A stretch of DNA of 54,265 nucleotides from JALEVB01 sp022768265 (lineage in GTDB: Bacteria; Bacillota_I; Bacilli_A; Erysipelotrichales; Erysipelotrichaceae), in the NCBI GenBank assembly GCA_034168985.1, contig JAXFJE010000035.1, forward strand, positions 1 to 54,265, written 5' to 3'. Position numbers and translations under genes: made by a program. Each line of letters opens with the position of its first letter. The first letter of the stretch is position 1. Shown one piece after another: positions 30,737-40,148 of the stretch. Below the pieces are notes generated by a model, which was given only the letters and a program-made list of their open reading frames with translations, made no database searches and was not told the origin of the DNA.

Positions 30737-31964
30737 CTGTTTTCTCCTTTGAGCTATTACATAATTTTAGCACAAATAAGTTGTGATTTAAAGTGTAGTG
30801 CGCTACATCACAACCTAGCCCTGGCACCAAAATAATCTCACCATGACGATTTTTAACTACTGGCCAAGTTTGTCTTTCTAATAAAGATATCTTACGATCG
30901 ATAAAGAAACGCGAAAGCTTCTTATGACCAAAGCGCATCTTGATCTTATCTCCAGGTTTAGCATTAGTGATCGTCAAAGGAAAATCATCTTCCTTAACGC
31001 TAACCCCATCGATATTGCGACCACTTTGGCTTACTTTAAAATAAGGTGTTTCAAACTCGCAATATGATTGTAATACAAAATTATATTCTTGTGGGGATTT
31101 TCCCACAATTTCACAAGTTTCATAGCTTTTATTAAACATATGCCCTTGAATGTCTAGCAAAAAAGTTCCCTCTTGGTTTATTTTGCTTGTGATATCCTTT
31201 AAATGATCATTGCTTAAATGACAATTTGCCCATCTAGCAAAGTAATATCTTAAAAAGGCAATGGGCTCTTCTTCAGCATAAAAAGTTGCTAATTTGAATT
31301 TACCATTATCGATCATCTTAGCAAATTTTGCTTGTTGTTGCGCCAAAGCATGATTTTCCAAAGCAATCTGGTTGATGATATCATCTTTTTCTTTTTTGCT
31401 TAATTTTTCAATATGTTGATGACGAACAACATTACGGGCATAGTCATCAGTTAGATTAGATTCATCGATCCCGTAAGGTATCTTATGCATCAAACAATAG
31501 TTTTCTAGATCCTGCTTATCATAAGCCAACAAAGGCCGATAAACCCTGACCCCTTTGATGATGATATCTTGCTTCAAGCCCCAATAAGCAGGCTGTAATT
31601 GCTTATTTTTTTGCATCATATACGTTTCGATCAGATCATCTTTATGATGTGCGATCAAGACCCCCGCCAAATGATATTCATCAACGATTTCCTTAAAAAA
31701 AGCATAGCGATAATCACGGGCAAAGGCTTGAAAATTACCTTTATATTCATATGGTTTATCTAATAATAAAAAAGGTATATCATGTTTTTGGCAAAAGCGC
31801 CTAACGATGTGCACATCGCGATAGGCACTTTCACGTTTCAAATAGTTTACACAAGCAACCATGATATCCATCTTCAAAGCTTTGGCCATAGCTAAAAGAG
31901 CCATTGAATCTGGCCCTCCGCTACATCCTATTAACCATTTTAATTGTCTAATTTCTTTATTCAT
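30705..31964 (-). CDS. tilS: tRNA(Ile)-lysidine synthase
   Basis: This 419-residue cytoplasmic enzyme puts lysidine on the CAU anticodon of the minor tRNA-Ile. The N-terminal PP-loop LIGCSGGPDSMALLAMAK is the ATP site; IAHHKDDLIETYMM and YARNVVRHQHI follow, and a C-terminal tRNA-binding domain completes the length. The start overlaps the murA stop by 8 bases. Confidence 0.95.
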   Translation of the reverse strand: MNKEIRQLKWLIGCSGGPDSMALLAMAKALKMDIMVACVNYLKRESAYRDVHIVRRFCQKHDIPFLLLDKPYEYKGNFQAFARDYRYAFFKEIVDEYHLAGVLIAHHKDDLIETYMMQKNKQLQPAYWGLKQDIIIKGVRVYRPLLAYDKQDLENYCLMHKIPYGIDESNLTDDYARNVVRHQHIEKLSKKEKDDIINQIALENHALAQQQAKFAKMIDNGKFKLATFYAEEEPIAFLRYYFARWANCHLSNDHLKDITSKINQEGTFLLDIQGHMFNKSYETCEIVGKSPQEYNFVLQSYCEFETPYFKVSQSGRNIDGVSVKEDDFPLTITNAKPGDKIKMRFGHKKLSRFFIDRKISLLERQTWPVVKNRHGEIILVPGLGCDVAHYTLNHNLFVLKLCNSSKEKTDESEHKKSID

Positions 31965-33222
31965 CGATGGTTACCCGATCGATATGTGCGCCTAATGAAC
32001 GCAACTTAGCATCTATATTGGCATATCCTCGATCGATATGATAAATTTCATGAATATTCGTTACACCTTCAGCCATCAAACCGGCAATGATCAAAGATGC
32101 ACCACAACGAAGATCTGTCGCAACAACATCATCACCAAATAAAGAAGTTGGGCCATTGATCAAAGCTGCTCCGGTACGAATATCGATATCCGCACCCATA
32201 CGTTGCAACTCAACACAATGTTTGAAGCGTTCTGGATAGATCGTTTCTTTGATCGAGCTTTGCCCTTGGCATTTACACATCAAAGGTGTCAGAGGCTGTT
32301 GCAAATCGGTAGCAAAGCCGGGATATGGAGCAGTTTTGATATCGATTGGTTTAAGATCTGGACTATGATAGATCGTTACGCTATCAATATCAACATCCAT
32401 CTTGACTCCCATTTCTTCCAATTTAGATAATAAAGCTTCTAAGTGAGCCGGAATGATATTGGTAACCCGAACCTTTTTAGCCATTGCAGCTGCCATGACG
32501 ATAAAAGTACCAGCTTCGATACGATCAGGAATGATCTCATGGAAACACCCCATCAAATTATCGGTACCATCGATGGTAATGACATTGGTACCTGCACCTC
32601 TAACTTGCGCCCCCATCTTATTAAGCAAGGTAGCGATATCAATGATCTCTGGTTCTTTGGCCGCATTTTCAATGACCGTACGCCCTTTTGCATATACTGC
32701 CGCCATCATGATATTGATCGTCGCTCCCACACTAGCAATATCTAAGAAGATCTTATTTCCGATCAATGTATCAGCGCTGATCGTATAACATCCTTTATCA
32801 TAAACAACGTTTGCACCCAAAGCTTCAAAGCCTTTAAGATGCAGATCGATAGGTCGCGGGCCTAGATAACAACCGCCAGGCATTTTGATCTTAACATAGC
32901 CATATTTTCCCAAAAGAGCACCCATAAAATAATAAGACGCTCTTAACTTTGTGACCGCTGCACTATCTAAGGTCGTATTCTGCATTTTGGTTGGATCAAT
33001 GATCAGATGATCTTCCGCTACTTTAGTAACTTGTACATTTAGCTCTTTTAAGATATCCGCCAAATTATCCACATCAGCGATCTGCGGTACGCCAACGATT
33101 GCAACAGGTCCATTTGCCAAGATTGCTGCTGGAATCAAGGCAACCGTCGCATTTTTAGCCCCACTAACTCGCACTTCCCCATTTAATAAGTAGCCGCCCT
33201 CTACGCGAAAAATTTCTTCCAT
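31957..33222 (-). CDS. murA: UDP-N-acetylglucosamine 1-carboxyvinyltransferase (MurA)
   Basis: A full-length 421-residue enzyme of the first committed step of peptidoglycan synthesis, adding enolpyruvate to UDP-GlcNAc. The N-terminal GAKNA lysine, the catalytic loop with Cys118 in MPGGCYLGPRPIDLHLKGFEALGA and the C-terminal GFATDLQQPL are conserved. Cys rather than Asp at the loop predicts fosfomycin sensitivity. It precedes tilS and follows a HAD phosphatase. Two murA paralogues are usual in Firmicutes; only one is visible here. Confidence 0.96.
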   Translation of the reverse strand: MEEIFRVEGGYLLNGEVRVSGAKNATVALIPAAILANGPVAIVGVPQIADVDNLADILKELNVQVTKVAEDHLIIDPTKMQNTTLDSAAVTKLRASYYFMGALLGKYGYVKIKMPGGCYLGPRPIDLHLKGFEALGANVVYDKGCYTISADTLIGNKIFLDIASVGATINIMMAAVYAKGRTVIENAAKEPEIIDIATLLNKMGAQVRGAGTNVITIDGTDNLMGCFHEIIPDRIEAGTFIVMAAAMAKKVRVTNIIPAHLEALLSKLEEMGVKMDVDIDSVTIYHSPDLKPIDIKTAPYPGFATDLQQPLTPLMCKCQGQSSIKETIYPERFKHCVELQRMGADIDIRTGAALINGPTSLFGDDVVATDLRCGASLIIAGLMAEGVTNIHEIYHIDRGYANIDAKLRSLGAHIDRVTIDE

Positions 33223-33223
33223 A

Positions 33224-33874
33224 TTAACACTTCCTTACATATTCTAATAATTCTTCAATATCTTTAACAATTAGATCAGCCTGACTTTGATCTTGACCAA
33301 AACGTTTATCTTCGCGAGCTACACAAAAAGCCTTGCTGGCTACACCTGCTTCAATCCCAATTTTCGAATCTTCATACACGATGCACTCATCGCTTTGGAC
33401 CCCTAATTGTTGCATGGCATATAAATAAATCGCCGGATCCGGCTTGCTTTGTACAAAGTCTTCACCACTTGTGATACAGTCGAATAAATGATCAATTTCC
33501 ATTTGTTTTAGATCGTCAACGATCGTTTGCATTGGACTTGCTGAACACAAGGCCATTTTAATCCCCATCTGCTTAAATGATATCAAACATTCCTTAACGT
33601 TGGCAAACATTATTTTTTTGCAGTCCAATGGATCTTCTTGTTCAAAATATGCTTCATTGATCATTTGCAATTGATGCTTAGAATATTTGCCATCAAATAT
33701 TTCTGCTATCATCTCATAAGTAGTATCCATGGTCGTACCAATCAATCCATGTAGCAAACTTGGATCACCATCAAAACCTAAACGACGCATCCATGTCAAA
33801 GTTCCATGTTGATAGTAATATTCACTATCCATCAACACACCATCCATATCAAATAAAATAGCTTTAATCTTCAT
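33224..33874 (-). CDS. HAD-family hydrolase, beta-phosphoglucomutase-like
   Basis: A 216-residue HAD protein with motif I FDMDGVLMDSEYYYQ, motif II CSASPM, a lysine-containing third motif (SKPDPAIYL), and IVYEDSKIGIEAGVAS as motif IV. The helical cap (C1) follows motif I, the type of beta-phosphoglucomutase and sugar phosphatases. The product probably acts on a phosphosugar; the substrate cannot be read from the sequence. It starts inside the end of the next HAD gene upstream (11-base overlap) and is separated from murA by one base. Confidence 0.88.
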   Translation of the reverse strand: MKIKAILFDMDGVLMDSEYYYQHGTLTWMRRLGFDGDPSLLHGLIGTTMDTTYEMIAEIFDGKYSKHQLQMINEAYFEQEDPLDCKKIMFANVKECLISFKQMGIKMALCSASPMQTIVDDLKQMEIDHLFDCITSGEDFVQSKPDPAIYLYAMQQLGVQSDECIVYEDSKIGIEAGVASKAFCVAREDKRFGQDQSQADLIVKDIEELLEYVRKC

Positions 33875-34649
33875 CTTTTATCCACCCAAAATGTCTTAAG
33901 GCATGACCTATGCCATCATTATCTGAATCGTATGTTATATAATCACTTAAAGCTTTTAGCTCATCACAAGCATTGCCCATTGCAATCTTAAAGGCCGCTT
34001 TTTCAAACATTTTTATATCATTGACCCCATCGCCAAATACTACGATATCTGCTTGGCTGCCCCCTAACATCTCAACCATTTTCGCTATTCCACGATATTT
34101 ATCATCTGGTTCGATCAAGCGCAACGGGCTCCATTCATAACCCATCAAACACAAGGTCTTATAACCTGTTAACTGACTTACCTTCGCCACATCATTTTTA
34201 ACAAATAAACGGCGGATCTGCTTATCTTGATACGTTAAGTTAGGATCATATACCAACTCTTGCAAGATCTTGATATTTTTAATGATATCCTCTGAAAAAT
34301 CAGGATATTTGGTATATCCTCGTTTATTATCTTCCAAGCTCATGATATAGGGAATTTGCAATGTTTCGCATTGTTTGATAAAAGCGTGTATTTCTTTGGT
34401 ATCAGGATAATCATAATACACTAACTCATTATTCTTAACCAAACAATTGCCACCTTCACACACATAATTATCAATACCTATTTTTTGCGCAAATTCTTCA
34501 GCTAAACAACGTGCTCTTCCTGTTGCTAAAGCCACAAAATGTTCTGTTTTTTGTAAACGAGCAATTGCTTCTAAGGTATTAGCGGGGATTTTGCCATATT
34601 CTTTGAAACTTGTTAATGTACCATCGATATCAAAAAAGAAGTATTTCAT
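33864..34649 (-). CDS. Cof-type HAD hydrolase
   Basis: A 261-residue HAD phosphatase: motif I FDIDGTLTSFKE, motif II ALATGRARCLAEEFA, motif IV VVFGDGVNDIKMFEKA, with a C2 cap domain between. This subgroup dephosphorylates sugar phosphates and cofactor precursors. It is the first gene of the HAD-HAD-murA-tilS-hpt-ftsH run. GGAA lies upstream of its ATG. Confidence 0.9.
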   Translation of the reverse strand: MKYFFFDIDGTLTSFKEYGKIPANTLEAIARLQKTEHFVALATGRARCLAEEFAQKIGIDNYVCEGGNCLVKNNELVYYDYPDTKEIHAFIKQCETLQIPYIMSLEDNKRGYTKYPDFSEDIIKNIKILQELVYDPNLTYQDKQIRRLFVKNDVAKVSQLTGYKTLCLMGYEWSPLRLIEPDDKYRGIAKMVEMLGGSQADIVVFGDGVNDIKMFEKAAFKIAMGNACDELKALSDYITYDSDNDGIGHALRHFGWIKDED

Positions 34650-34675
34650 ATTCCATTCCTTTCAAAAACGCCTAA

Positions 34676-34681
34676 ATTATA
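34676..34681 (-). promoter_or_regulatory. Extended -10 promoter of the HAD-murA-tilS-hpt-ftsH operon
   Basis: On the minus strand, TGATATAAT supplies an extended -10 about 27 bases before the HAD start; the -35 region (TGGTTT at 16 bases) is weak. It is the only likely promoter in the gap before this run of six genes. Confidence 0.55.
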
Positions 34682-34735
34682 TCATAAAAGTAATATAAAA
34701 CCACTACATATCCGCTAGTTTCTTACTGTTACCTC

Positions 34736-34764
34736 ATAAAAACAACGGCATGGTTGCCGTTGTT
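34736..34764 (-). terminator. Terminator of the beta-glucoside operon
   Basis: On the minus strand, AACAACGGCA (34764-34755) pairs with TGCCGTTGTT (34750-34741), with a four-base loop, and T's follow. It lies after the GH1 stop. Confidence 0.88.
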
Positions 34765-34780
34765 AAATATATGCGCTTTA

Positions 34781-36247
34781 TTATATATCTTTGCCATTGC
34801 TTGCAATACATTTTTGATACCAATAAAAAGAATCTTTTCGATAACGCTCTAAAGTACCATTACCATCATCATCTAAATCAACATAGATCATGCCATAGCG
34901 TTTACGCATTTCACCTGTAGAAGCACTTACTAAATCAACACATCCCCATGGCGTATATGCCCAAAGTTCAACACCATCATCAATAGCCTCGCTCATCGCT
35001 TTGACATGTGCTTTCATATAAGCAATTCGATAATCATCATGTACTTTACCATCTATTAGTTCATCGATGGCTCCTAAGCCATTTTCTACTACCATGATTG
35101 GAATTTGATAGCGATCATAAATTTCATTCAAGCTATACCGCAAGCCATCTGGATCCATTGCCCATCCCCATTGCGAATAAGTCAAATATTCATTGTAATA
35201 TCCCAAAGATAAATTACCACCACCATCACGCTTAGCATCAGTATGTGTTGTATGACAACTTGTTGAATAGTAGCTATAAGTAAAATAATCTACTTTTCCT
35301 GCTAATAAAATATCTTTATCTTTTAAGAAAAAGCTATCATCCAAGCCCAAACATTTCCATGTTTTTGCCGCAAAAGATGGATATGCTCCTCTAACCATAA
35401 CATCTGCTGCATAATAGAAATAATCCTGCATTTTTTGTTGAGTGGATAGCACATCTTTAGGGTCACAAGTCAAAGGATAACTAAACAAACCTGCAATCAT
35501 GCATCCCATTTTAAAATTAGGATAATTGTCGTGCGCATATTTTACCACTTTGGCACTTGCTACAAATTTATGATGAAGTGCTTTATAATTATTAATTTCC
35601 ATCTCTTTAGGCATATTAGGGAAGAATGTCGCTATCATCGTTGCACTATTTATCTCATTAAAAGTTAACCAGTATTTAACTTCATCTTTATATTCAGCAA
35701 ATAAGGTATAACAATACTTTTCAAATAAATTGATCGTATCTGGATTTAACCATCCTCCTAAATTTTCTTCGATATACAAAGGATCATCATAGTGGGAAAT
35801 TGTAACCAATGGTTCAATATCATATTTCTTAAGTTCTGCAAACACCCTATGATAAAATGCCAATCCTTCTTCATTTGGCTTATCTTCATTTCCACAAGGA
35901 TAAATTCGTGGCCAGGCAATAGACATTCTAAACATTTTAAAACCCATTTCCGCAAATAAAGCAATATCTTCTTTATACCGGTGATAAAAATCACTCCCCA
36001 TATGATTGGGATAATAATAGCCTTCTGCTACCGCATATTTTGCCCCTTCGGGTAACTTACCACCAAAAGAACTCATCGCATGATAACTACCATCTGGCAT
36101 GACATAGGTTTTCATCCTACGCGAATTTTTAGTTGCCCCTGTTGTAATGTCCGTAGCAGCTAATCCACGACCACCTTCATTCCATCCGCCTTCATATTGA
36201 TTAGCAGCTGTCGCTCCTCCCCAAAAGAAATTTTTTGGAAAACTCAT
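34781..36247 (-). CDS. 6-phospho-beta-glucosidase, GH1
   Basis: A 488-residue GH1 enzyme. The N-terminal FPKNFFWGGATAANQYEGGWNEGGRG, the acid/base Glu in LTFNEINSATM and the nucleophile Glu in IMVVENGLGAID are all present, and RMSIAWPRIYP matches the barrel. It hydrolyses phosphorylated beta-glucosides such as cellobiose-6-phosphate or salicin-6-phosphate delivered by the EIIBCA gene next to it (ten bases upstream). Which aglycone it prefers cannot be read. It is the last gene of the beta-glucoside operon. Confidence 0.95.
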   Translation of the reverse strand: MSFPKNFFWGGATAANQYEGGWNEGGRGLAATDITTGATKNSRRMKTYVMPDGSYHAMSSFGGKLPEGAKYAVAEGYYYPNHMGSDFYHRYKEDIALFAEMGFKMFRMSIAWPRIYPCGNEDKPNEEGLAFYHRVFAELKKYDIEPLVTISHYDDPLYIEENLGGWLNPDTINLFEKYCYTLFAEYKDEVKYWLTFNEINSATMIATFFPNMPKEMEINNYKALHHKFVASAKVVKYAHDNYPNFKMGCMIAGLFSYPLTCDPKDVLSTQQKMQDYFYYAADVMVRGAYPSFAAKTWKCLGLDDSFFLKDKDILLAGKVDYFTYSYYSTSCHTTHTDAKRDGGGNLSLGYYNEYLTYSQWGWAMDPDGLRYSLNEIYDRYQIPIMVVENGLGAIDELIDGKVHDDYRIAYMKAHVKAMSEAIDDGVELWAYTPWGCVDLVSASTGEMRKRYGMIYVDLDDDGNGTLERYRKDSFYWYQKCIASNGKDI

Positions 36248-36256
36248 AATACCCTC

Positions 36257-38089
36257 CTATAATATCGTTAAAATATCTTCTCCATGTTTATGATGATCAT
36301 TATCTAACTCTACAACATCTAAATAGTTGGAACTATTAGTAATGATAACAGGAATTTCACAAGAGAAACCTTGTTTTTCAACTGCTTCCTTATCAAATTT
36401 TATCAATAATTGCCCTTCTTCTACATGTTCATTTTGTTTTACAAAACTTTCAAAATATTCTCCCTTTAGATTAACCGTATTGATACCAATATGAATTAGT
36501 ATCTCCACACCATTATCTCCCGTAATGCCAACCGCATGCTTAGTAGGAAATAAAGTTGTTATCGTACCTGTTATTGGTGAATATATTGAACCATCATCTG
36601 GTTGAATCAAGCATCCTTTACCTAAAACTTCATTAGCAAACACTTCATCAGTAGAATTTTTTAATGATTCAACTTTACCATCTGCTGGTGCTGCAATCGT
36701 TATCCGCTTGTTTTCTTTATCTTTAGAATTGTTTTCTCCTTCTTCACCTTTATACATACTCATCGTAATCACAAAAGTTACTACAAAAGGAACAACAACC
36801 GCTACGACAATTGGTAAAAATGCCGGAGCTTCAGGATTCAATAAACTTAAAGTTCCAATAATGCCCATACCTGCATAAGTATACATTTTTAAGCCCATCA
36901 AGCCATTAACCAATCCCCCAGCAGCTCCTCCAATACAAGTAATGATCAATAACATTTTTCTTGGAATTATAATGCCATACATTGCTGGTTCCGTAACCCC
37001 TAAAAAGGCAGATATAAATGCGGAAAAGCTTTGTGATTTTAATTTAACTTGCTTTGTTCTATAGAAAACAGCTAACAAAGTACCGCATACAGCAAAGCAA
37101 GCACAAGATGTCATCGCAAGCATAGTACTAGGATTACCTGCTAAAAGGTCATAGAAAGCGAACATGGTTGGAATACCATGAACTCCAAACATTACCAAAA
37201 TTTGCCACAAGCCACCCATTACTAATCCACCTAATACAGGCGAAATTTCAAAAATAAAGTTTAATGCGAAATTGATGCCCACACCTACTAAATTAGCTAC
37301 AGGTCCTATAACCACGAAAGTAATTGGAAACATGATCAATAAGGTGATCATTGGGGTTAAAAAACCTTTTAATAACGGATGAATGTGACGATCTAATAGC
37401 TTATAAAAAGGAATTGCAACCATCAAACCAAACAATACAGGCAAGAAAGTTGAAGTATATTTTGCATTTACTACAAAGCCAAATAAATCTAAATCAACTC
37501 CTTGAATTGTTGGATAAGTTAGCGCTGCTCCGAACAACAATCCAAAATATGGATCAATCTCAAATTTTTTCGCAACATTAAAGCCTAAAACTAGCGGCAA
37601 TGAATAGAAAATACAATCTCCCGCAGCATTTAATAATGCATATAATCCTGAATCTGGAGATAATCCCGCCATTGCTGCAATTACCATCAAGCCTTTAATG
37701 ATCCCACAAGCACAAAGCAAATTAAGCGTAGGACCCATCCCCGCCATGATCACTCCTAAGAAATAGTCAATTGGTGACTTTTTACTTTGCGGTTTTTCAA
37801 CTGAAGCACCACCATCTAAGCCTAACTGTTTACAGGCTTCATCATAAACCTCGGTAACATGTTCACCAATAACGACCATGTATTGTCCCGCTGCTTTTAC
37901 CACGCTAATGACTCCATCCATATTTTTCAAAACTTCATCATTAGCTTTGCTCTCATCTAATAGATTAAAACGCAGGCGAGTTACACAATGTCTTAAATCT
38001 TTTACGTTTTCTTTTCCCCCGACATTTACAATTATGTCTTGAACAAGTTTAGTATATTTTGCCATAGTATTTATTTCCTCCTTTTTCAA
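36257..38089 (-). CDS. bglP: PTS beta-glucoside-specific EIIBCA permease
   Basis: A 610-residue multidomain permease in the order EIIB-EIIC-EIIA. EIIB (about 8-90) has the phosphocysteine in LRHCVTRLRF; EIIC (about 105-455) has GVTEPAMYG and MFGVHGIPTMFA; EIIA (about 475-605) has the phosphohistidine in EILIHIGINTV. It imports and phosphorylates beta-glucosides. Its leader contains a RAT-like site and a hairpin pairing with the ribosome site AAGGAGG. The start at 38089 is used because of this ribosome site; an ATG nine codons in (MAKYTK) lies closer to the SD and may be the true start. Confidence 0.93.
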   Translation of the reverse strand: MKKEEINTMAKYTKLVQDIIVNVGGKENVKDLRHCVTRLRFNLLDESKANDEVLKNMDGVISVVKAAGQYMVVIGEHVTEVYDEACKQLGLDGGASVEKPQSKKSPIDYFLGVIMAGMGPTLNLLCACGIIKGLMVIAAMAGLSPDSGLYALLNAAGDCIFYSLPLVLGFNVAKKFEIDPYFGLLFGAALTYPTIQGVDLDLFGFVVNAKYTSTFLPVLFGLMVAIPFYKLLDRHIHPLLKGFLTPMITLLIMFPITFVVIGPVANLVGVGINFALNFIFEISPVLGGLVMGGLWQILVMFGVHGIPTMFAFYDLLAGNPSTMLAMTSCACFAVCGTLLAVFYRTKQVKLKSQSFSAFISAFLGVTEPAMYGIIIPRKMLLIITCIGGAAGGLVNGLMGLKMYTYAGMGIIGTLSLLNPEAPAFLPIVVAVVVPFVVTFVITMSMYKGEEGENNSKDKENKRITIAAPADGKVESLKNSTDEVFANEVLGKGCLIQPDDGSIYSPITGTITTLFPTKHAVGITGDNGVEILIHIGINTVNLKGEYFESFVKQNEHVEEGQLLIKFDKEAVEKQGFSCEIPVIITNSSNYLDVVELDNDHHKHGEDILTIL

Positions 38090-38137
38090 ATGTACTATGT
38101 TTGAAATGAAGGTTAAGCCAACTTAATGTTACCATCC
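38077..38137 (-). promoter_or_regulatory. RAT-like site and SD-sequestering hairpin before bglP
   Basis: On the minus strand, 38137-38111 starts GGATGGTAAC and ends GGCTTAACC, sharing both ends with the RAT-like site at 40082-40050. Right after it, CCTT and TTCAAA (38112-38100) can pair with TTTGAA and AAGG (38090-38080), covering part of the AAGGAGG ribosome site. No T-tract follows. BglG/LicT binding to the RAT could therefore free translation rather than prevent termination. The structure is my reading of the sequence. Confidence 0.55.
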
Positions 38138-38164
38138 TACTATTTATAGCTAATTCAGCAAATG

Positions 38165-39031
38165 TTATATTTTTTCACCATCCTTTTTGATACCTTTGCT
38201 GATTGCATTGTGAATATGAATTGTTATATACATTTTTTCTTCTTTAGAAATGTGATAATTAAGACTATCAATCAAGAATCTCTCTATTTTTTGCATACAA
38301 GCCGTAGCTCTTTGGTACTTTGCAAATACAATCTCTGCTAAATCATTATTTTCTTCATTAAGTAATTCCTCATGACGCAAGATACGACGTGCAAAATACT
38401 TTAAATGCATGATAAAGCGATAGTAATATCCTGAATCTTCATCAAATTCAACATTGTAATCTAATCTAACTATTTTTAAGATATCTTGAATTATTTTAGT
38501 TATTTTTAGTGTTTCTTCAATCGTGCTATTTTCTGTTTCGCTATTTACGATATGCATTGCGATATAGGCAGCTTCATCAATAGGTAATACTACTTTTAAC
38601 TTCTGCTCAATCATTTCTTTTGCTAGTATTCCTATTTCATACTCTTTCTCATAAAATCTTTTGATTTCCCATGTTAAACCATTTGGGATCCCATATCCAT
38701 CTTTTAACCTTTTCATCACACCATAAATATGGTCTGCTAAAGAAATGATTAAAGTATCACTTATTTTTATGCTCATAGCCACTTTCACCATTTTTACAAT
38801 ATCATTAGCTAATACGACATATTCTAGTGGAATATCCGTCAACAATTGTTCTAGCTGTGATGTTAACTCACTATCTGGTTGCAATACAAAAGTTTGATTT
38901 ATTAATGTTTCATCAATTACATCACCTGCATGTTTTTTAAAGGCAATACCTTTTCCACATATAATTTGCTCATGTCCTTTTTCATTCAACACTACTACTG
39001 CATTATTCGTCAATATTCGCCTTATCTTCAT
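38165..39031 (-). CDS. BglG/LicT-family transcriptional antiterminator
   Basis: A 288-residue antiterminator: an RNA-binding CAT domain (about 1-57, MKIRRILTNNAVVVLNEKGHEQIICGKGIAFKKHAGD) and two PRD domains with regulatory histidines (VVLANDI...ISLADHIYG; AAYIAMHIVNSE; MYITIHIHNAIS). It binds RAT sequences in the leader to stop terminator formation when beta-glucosides are being transported. It overlaps the upstream oxidoreductase gene by 29 bases. Two RAT-like sites lie in the same operon. Confidence 0.95.
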   Translation of the reverse strand: MKIRRILTNNAVVVLNEKGHEQIICGKGIAFKKHAGDVIDETLINQTFVLQPDSELTSQLEQLLTDIPLEYVVLANDIVKMVKVAMSIKISDTLIISLADHIYGVMKRLKDGYGIPNGLTWEIKRFYEKEYEIGILAKEMIEQKLKVVLPIDEAAYIAMHIVNSETENSTIEETLKITKIIQDILKIVRLDYNVEFDEDSGYYYRFIMHLKYFARRILRHEELLNEENNDLAEIVFAKYQRATACMQKIERFLIDSLNYHISKEEKMYITIHIHNAISKGIKKDGEKI

Positions 39032-39992
39032 CTATACCCCTTCTTTTGATACCATCTATTATTTCTATGCATATCAATGTATCATGTATATATTTATTCA
39101 ATTGCTTATGATCTTTTTCTCTAAACATTTTTTCTATTTCAAGCAATTCTTCATAGACAACATTATGATTTTTAGTAGCTATAGATTCAATGTGATCTTT
39201 ACTACAAAGCAACACTTCTTGTATAAACATCATCGCGGAATTGGAATGGATATATCCCTTTTCACCTTGTATACAGAAATAAGCAGGTGCATTACTTATT
39301 TTAGATAAATTTATGCTTGCTATCAATTGATCATATTTTAATATCAATGTACCTGCTAAATCTACGCCATCAATACCTTTAATATCATCATATCTAACGC
39401 TATTAGGTTTTCCAAAAAGGCCAACCACAAAGTGCAATGCGTATATCCCAAAATCATATAATGCTCCACCCGCCTTACTAGCATCAAAAACTGGAGCAAT
39501 TATCCCATTTTGATAATCATCATATCGTCTAGAATAATGACATAAGCTTGCCGTAAACTGAGAGACCTTACCTATTTTTATTAAATTTGTTTTTATATTA
39601 CTATAAGCCTTAGTTAGAACATTGCGACTTAGCTCATAAATCATCAAATTGTATTGCTTTGCTATAAGACTTAATTCTAACGCTTGCTCATATGTTACAG
39701 TAAATGGTTTTTCGCATATTACATTTTTACCAGCTAATAAAGCTCTTTTACAATATTCATAATGATAATTATTGATAACAGCAACATAAACGGTATCAAA
39801 ACTTTTGTCTGCTAAAAAATCTTCAATAGTTAAATATAATTTGCCTATACCAAATTTATTCACCAATTTTCGACCGCGATTTTCACTAACTTTTCTACAA
39901 AATAAAGCCTCACATTGATAAGCATCTAATTTAGCAAATAGTTCTAACATCGATGATACAATATCACCTGAACCCATGATACCTAGTTTCAT
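39003..39992 (-). CDS. Gfo/Idh/MocA-family oxidoreductase
   Basis: The product (329 residues) has an N-terminal Rossmann fold with MGSGDIVSSMLELFAKLD as its NAD loop, NNYHYEYCKRALLAGKNVICEKPFT, the family's EKP motif, and a C-terminal substrate domain with GGALYDFGIYALHFV. It oxidises or reduces a sugar or polyol with NAD(P). It is the first gene of the beta-glucoside operon, downstream of a RAT-terminator leader, which suggests work on a released glycoside product. The exact substrate is unknown. Confidence 0.9.
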   Translation of the reverse strand: MKLGIMGSGDIVSSMLELFAKLDAYQCEALFCRKVSENRGRKLVNKFGIGKLYLTIEDFLADKSFDTVYVAVINNYHYEYCKRALLAGKNVICEKPFTVTYEQALELSLIAKQYNLMIYELSRNVLTKAYSNIKTNLIKIGKVSQFTASLCHYSRRYDDYQNGIIAPVFDASKAGGALYDFGIYALHFVVGLFGKPNSVRYDDIKGIDGVDLAGTLILKYDQLIASINLSKISNAPAYFCIQGEKGYIHSNSAMMFIQEVLLCSKDHIESIATKNHNVVYEELLEIEKMFREKDHKQLNKYIHDTLICIEIIDGIKRRGIDEDKANIDE

Positions 39993-40010
39993 GACTATCT
40001 CCTTTCCAAT

Positions 40011-40082
40011 AAAAAACCCATCTAAAAAAACATTTCGTCTTTTTAAATGGGTTAAGCTTGTAAGTTTTTACAATTACCATCC
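40011..40082 (-). promoter_or_regulatory. RAT antiterminator site overlapping a terminator (BglG/LicT leader)
   Basis: On the minus strand, GGATGGTAATTG (40082-40071) leads to GCTTAACC (ending 40050), a RAT-like RNA site of about 33 bases. Its last AACC is also the 5' arm of a terminator: AACCCAT (from 40053) pairs with ATGGGTT (to 40015), followed by TTTTTT. Binding of the RAT by the antiterminator would exclude the terminator. It lies in the leader of the oxidoreductase gene. Confidence 0.75.
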
Positions 40083-40096
40083 CTTAATTTATATTT

Positions 40097-40137
40097 ATTT
40101 TACCATATATATTTCACTGTTGCAAGCGCTTGCAACA
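40097..40137 (-). promoter_or_regulatory. Promoter with perfect 20-bp cre palindrome (beta-glucoside operon)
   Basis: On the minus strand TTGCAA (40125-40120) and TAAAAT (40102-40097) are 17 bases apart. The -35 is the half of a perfect palindrome TGTTGCAAGCGCTTGCAACA at 40118-40137. The core matches the cre consensus at all fixed positions. CcpA binding would cover the -35 box. Confidence 0.85.
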
Positions 40138-40148
40138 AACCTAAACAA

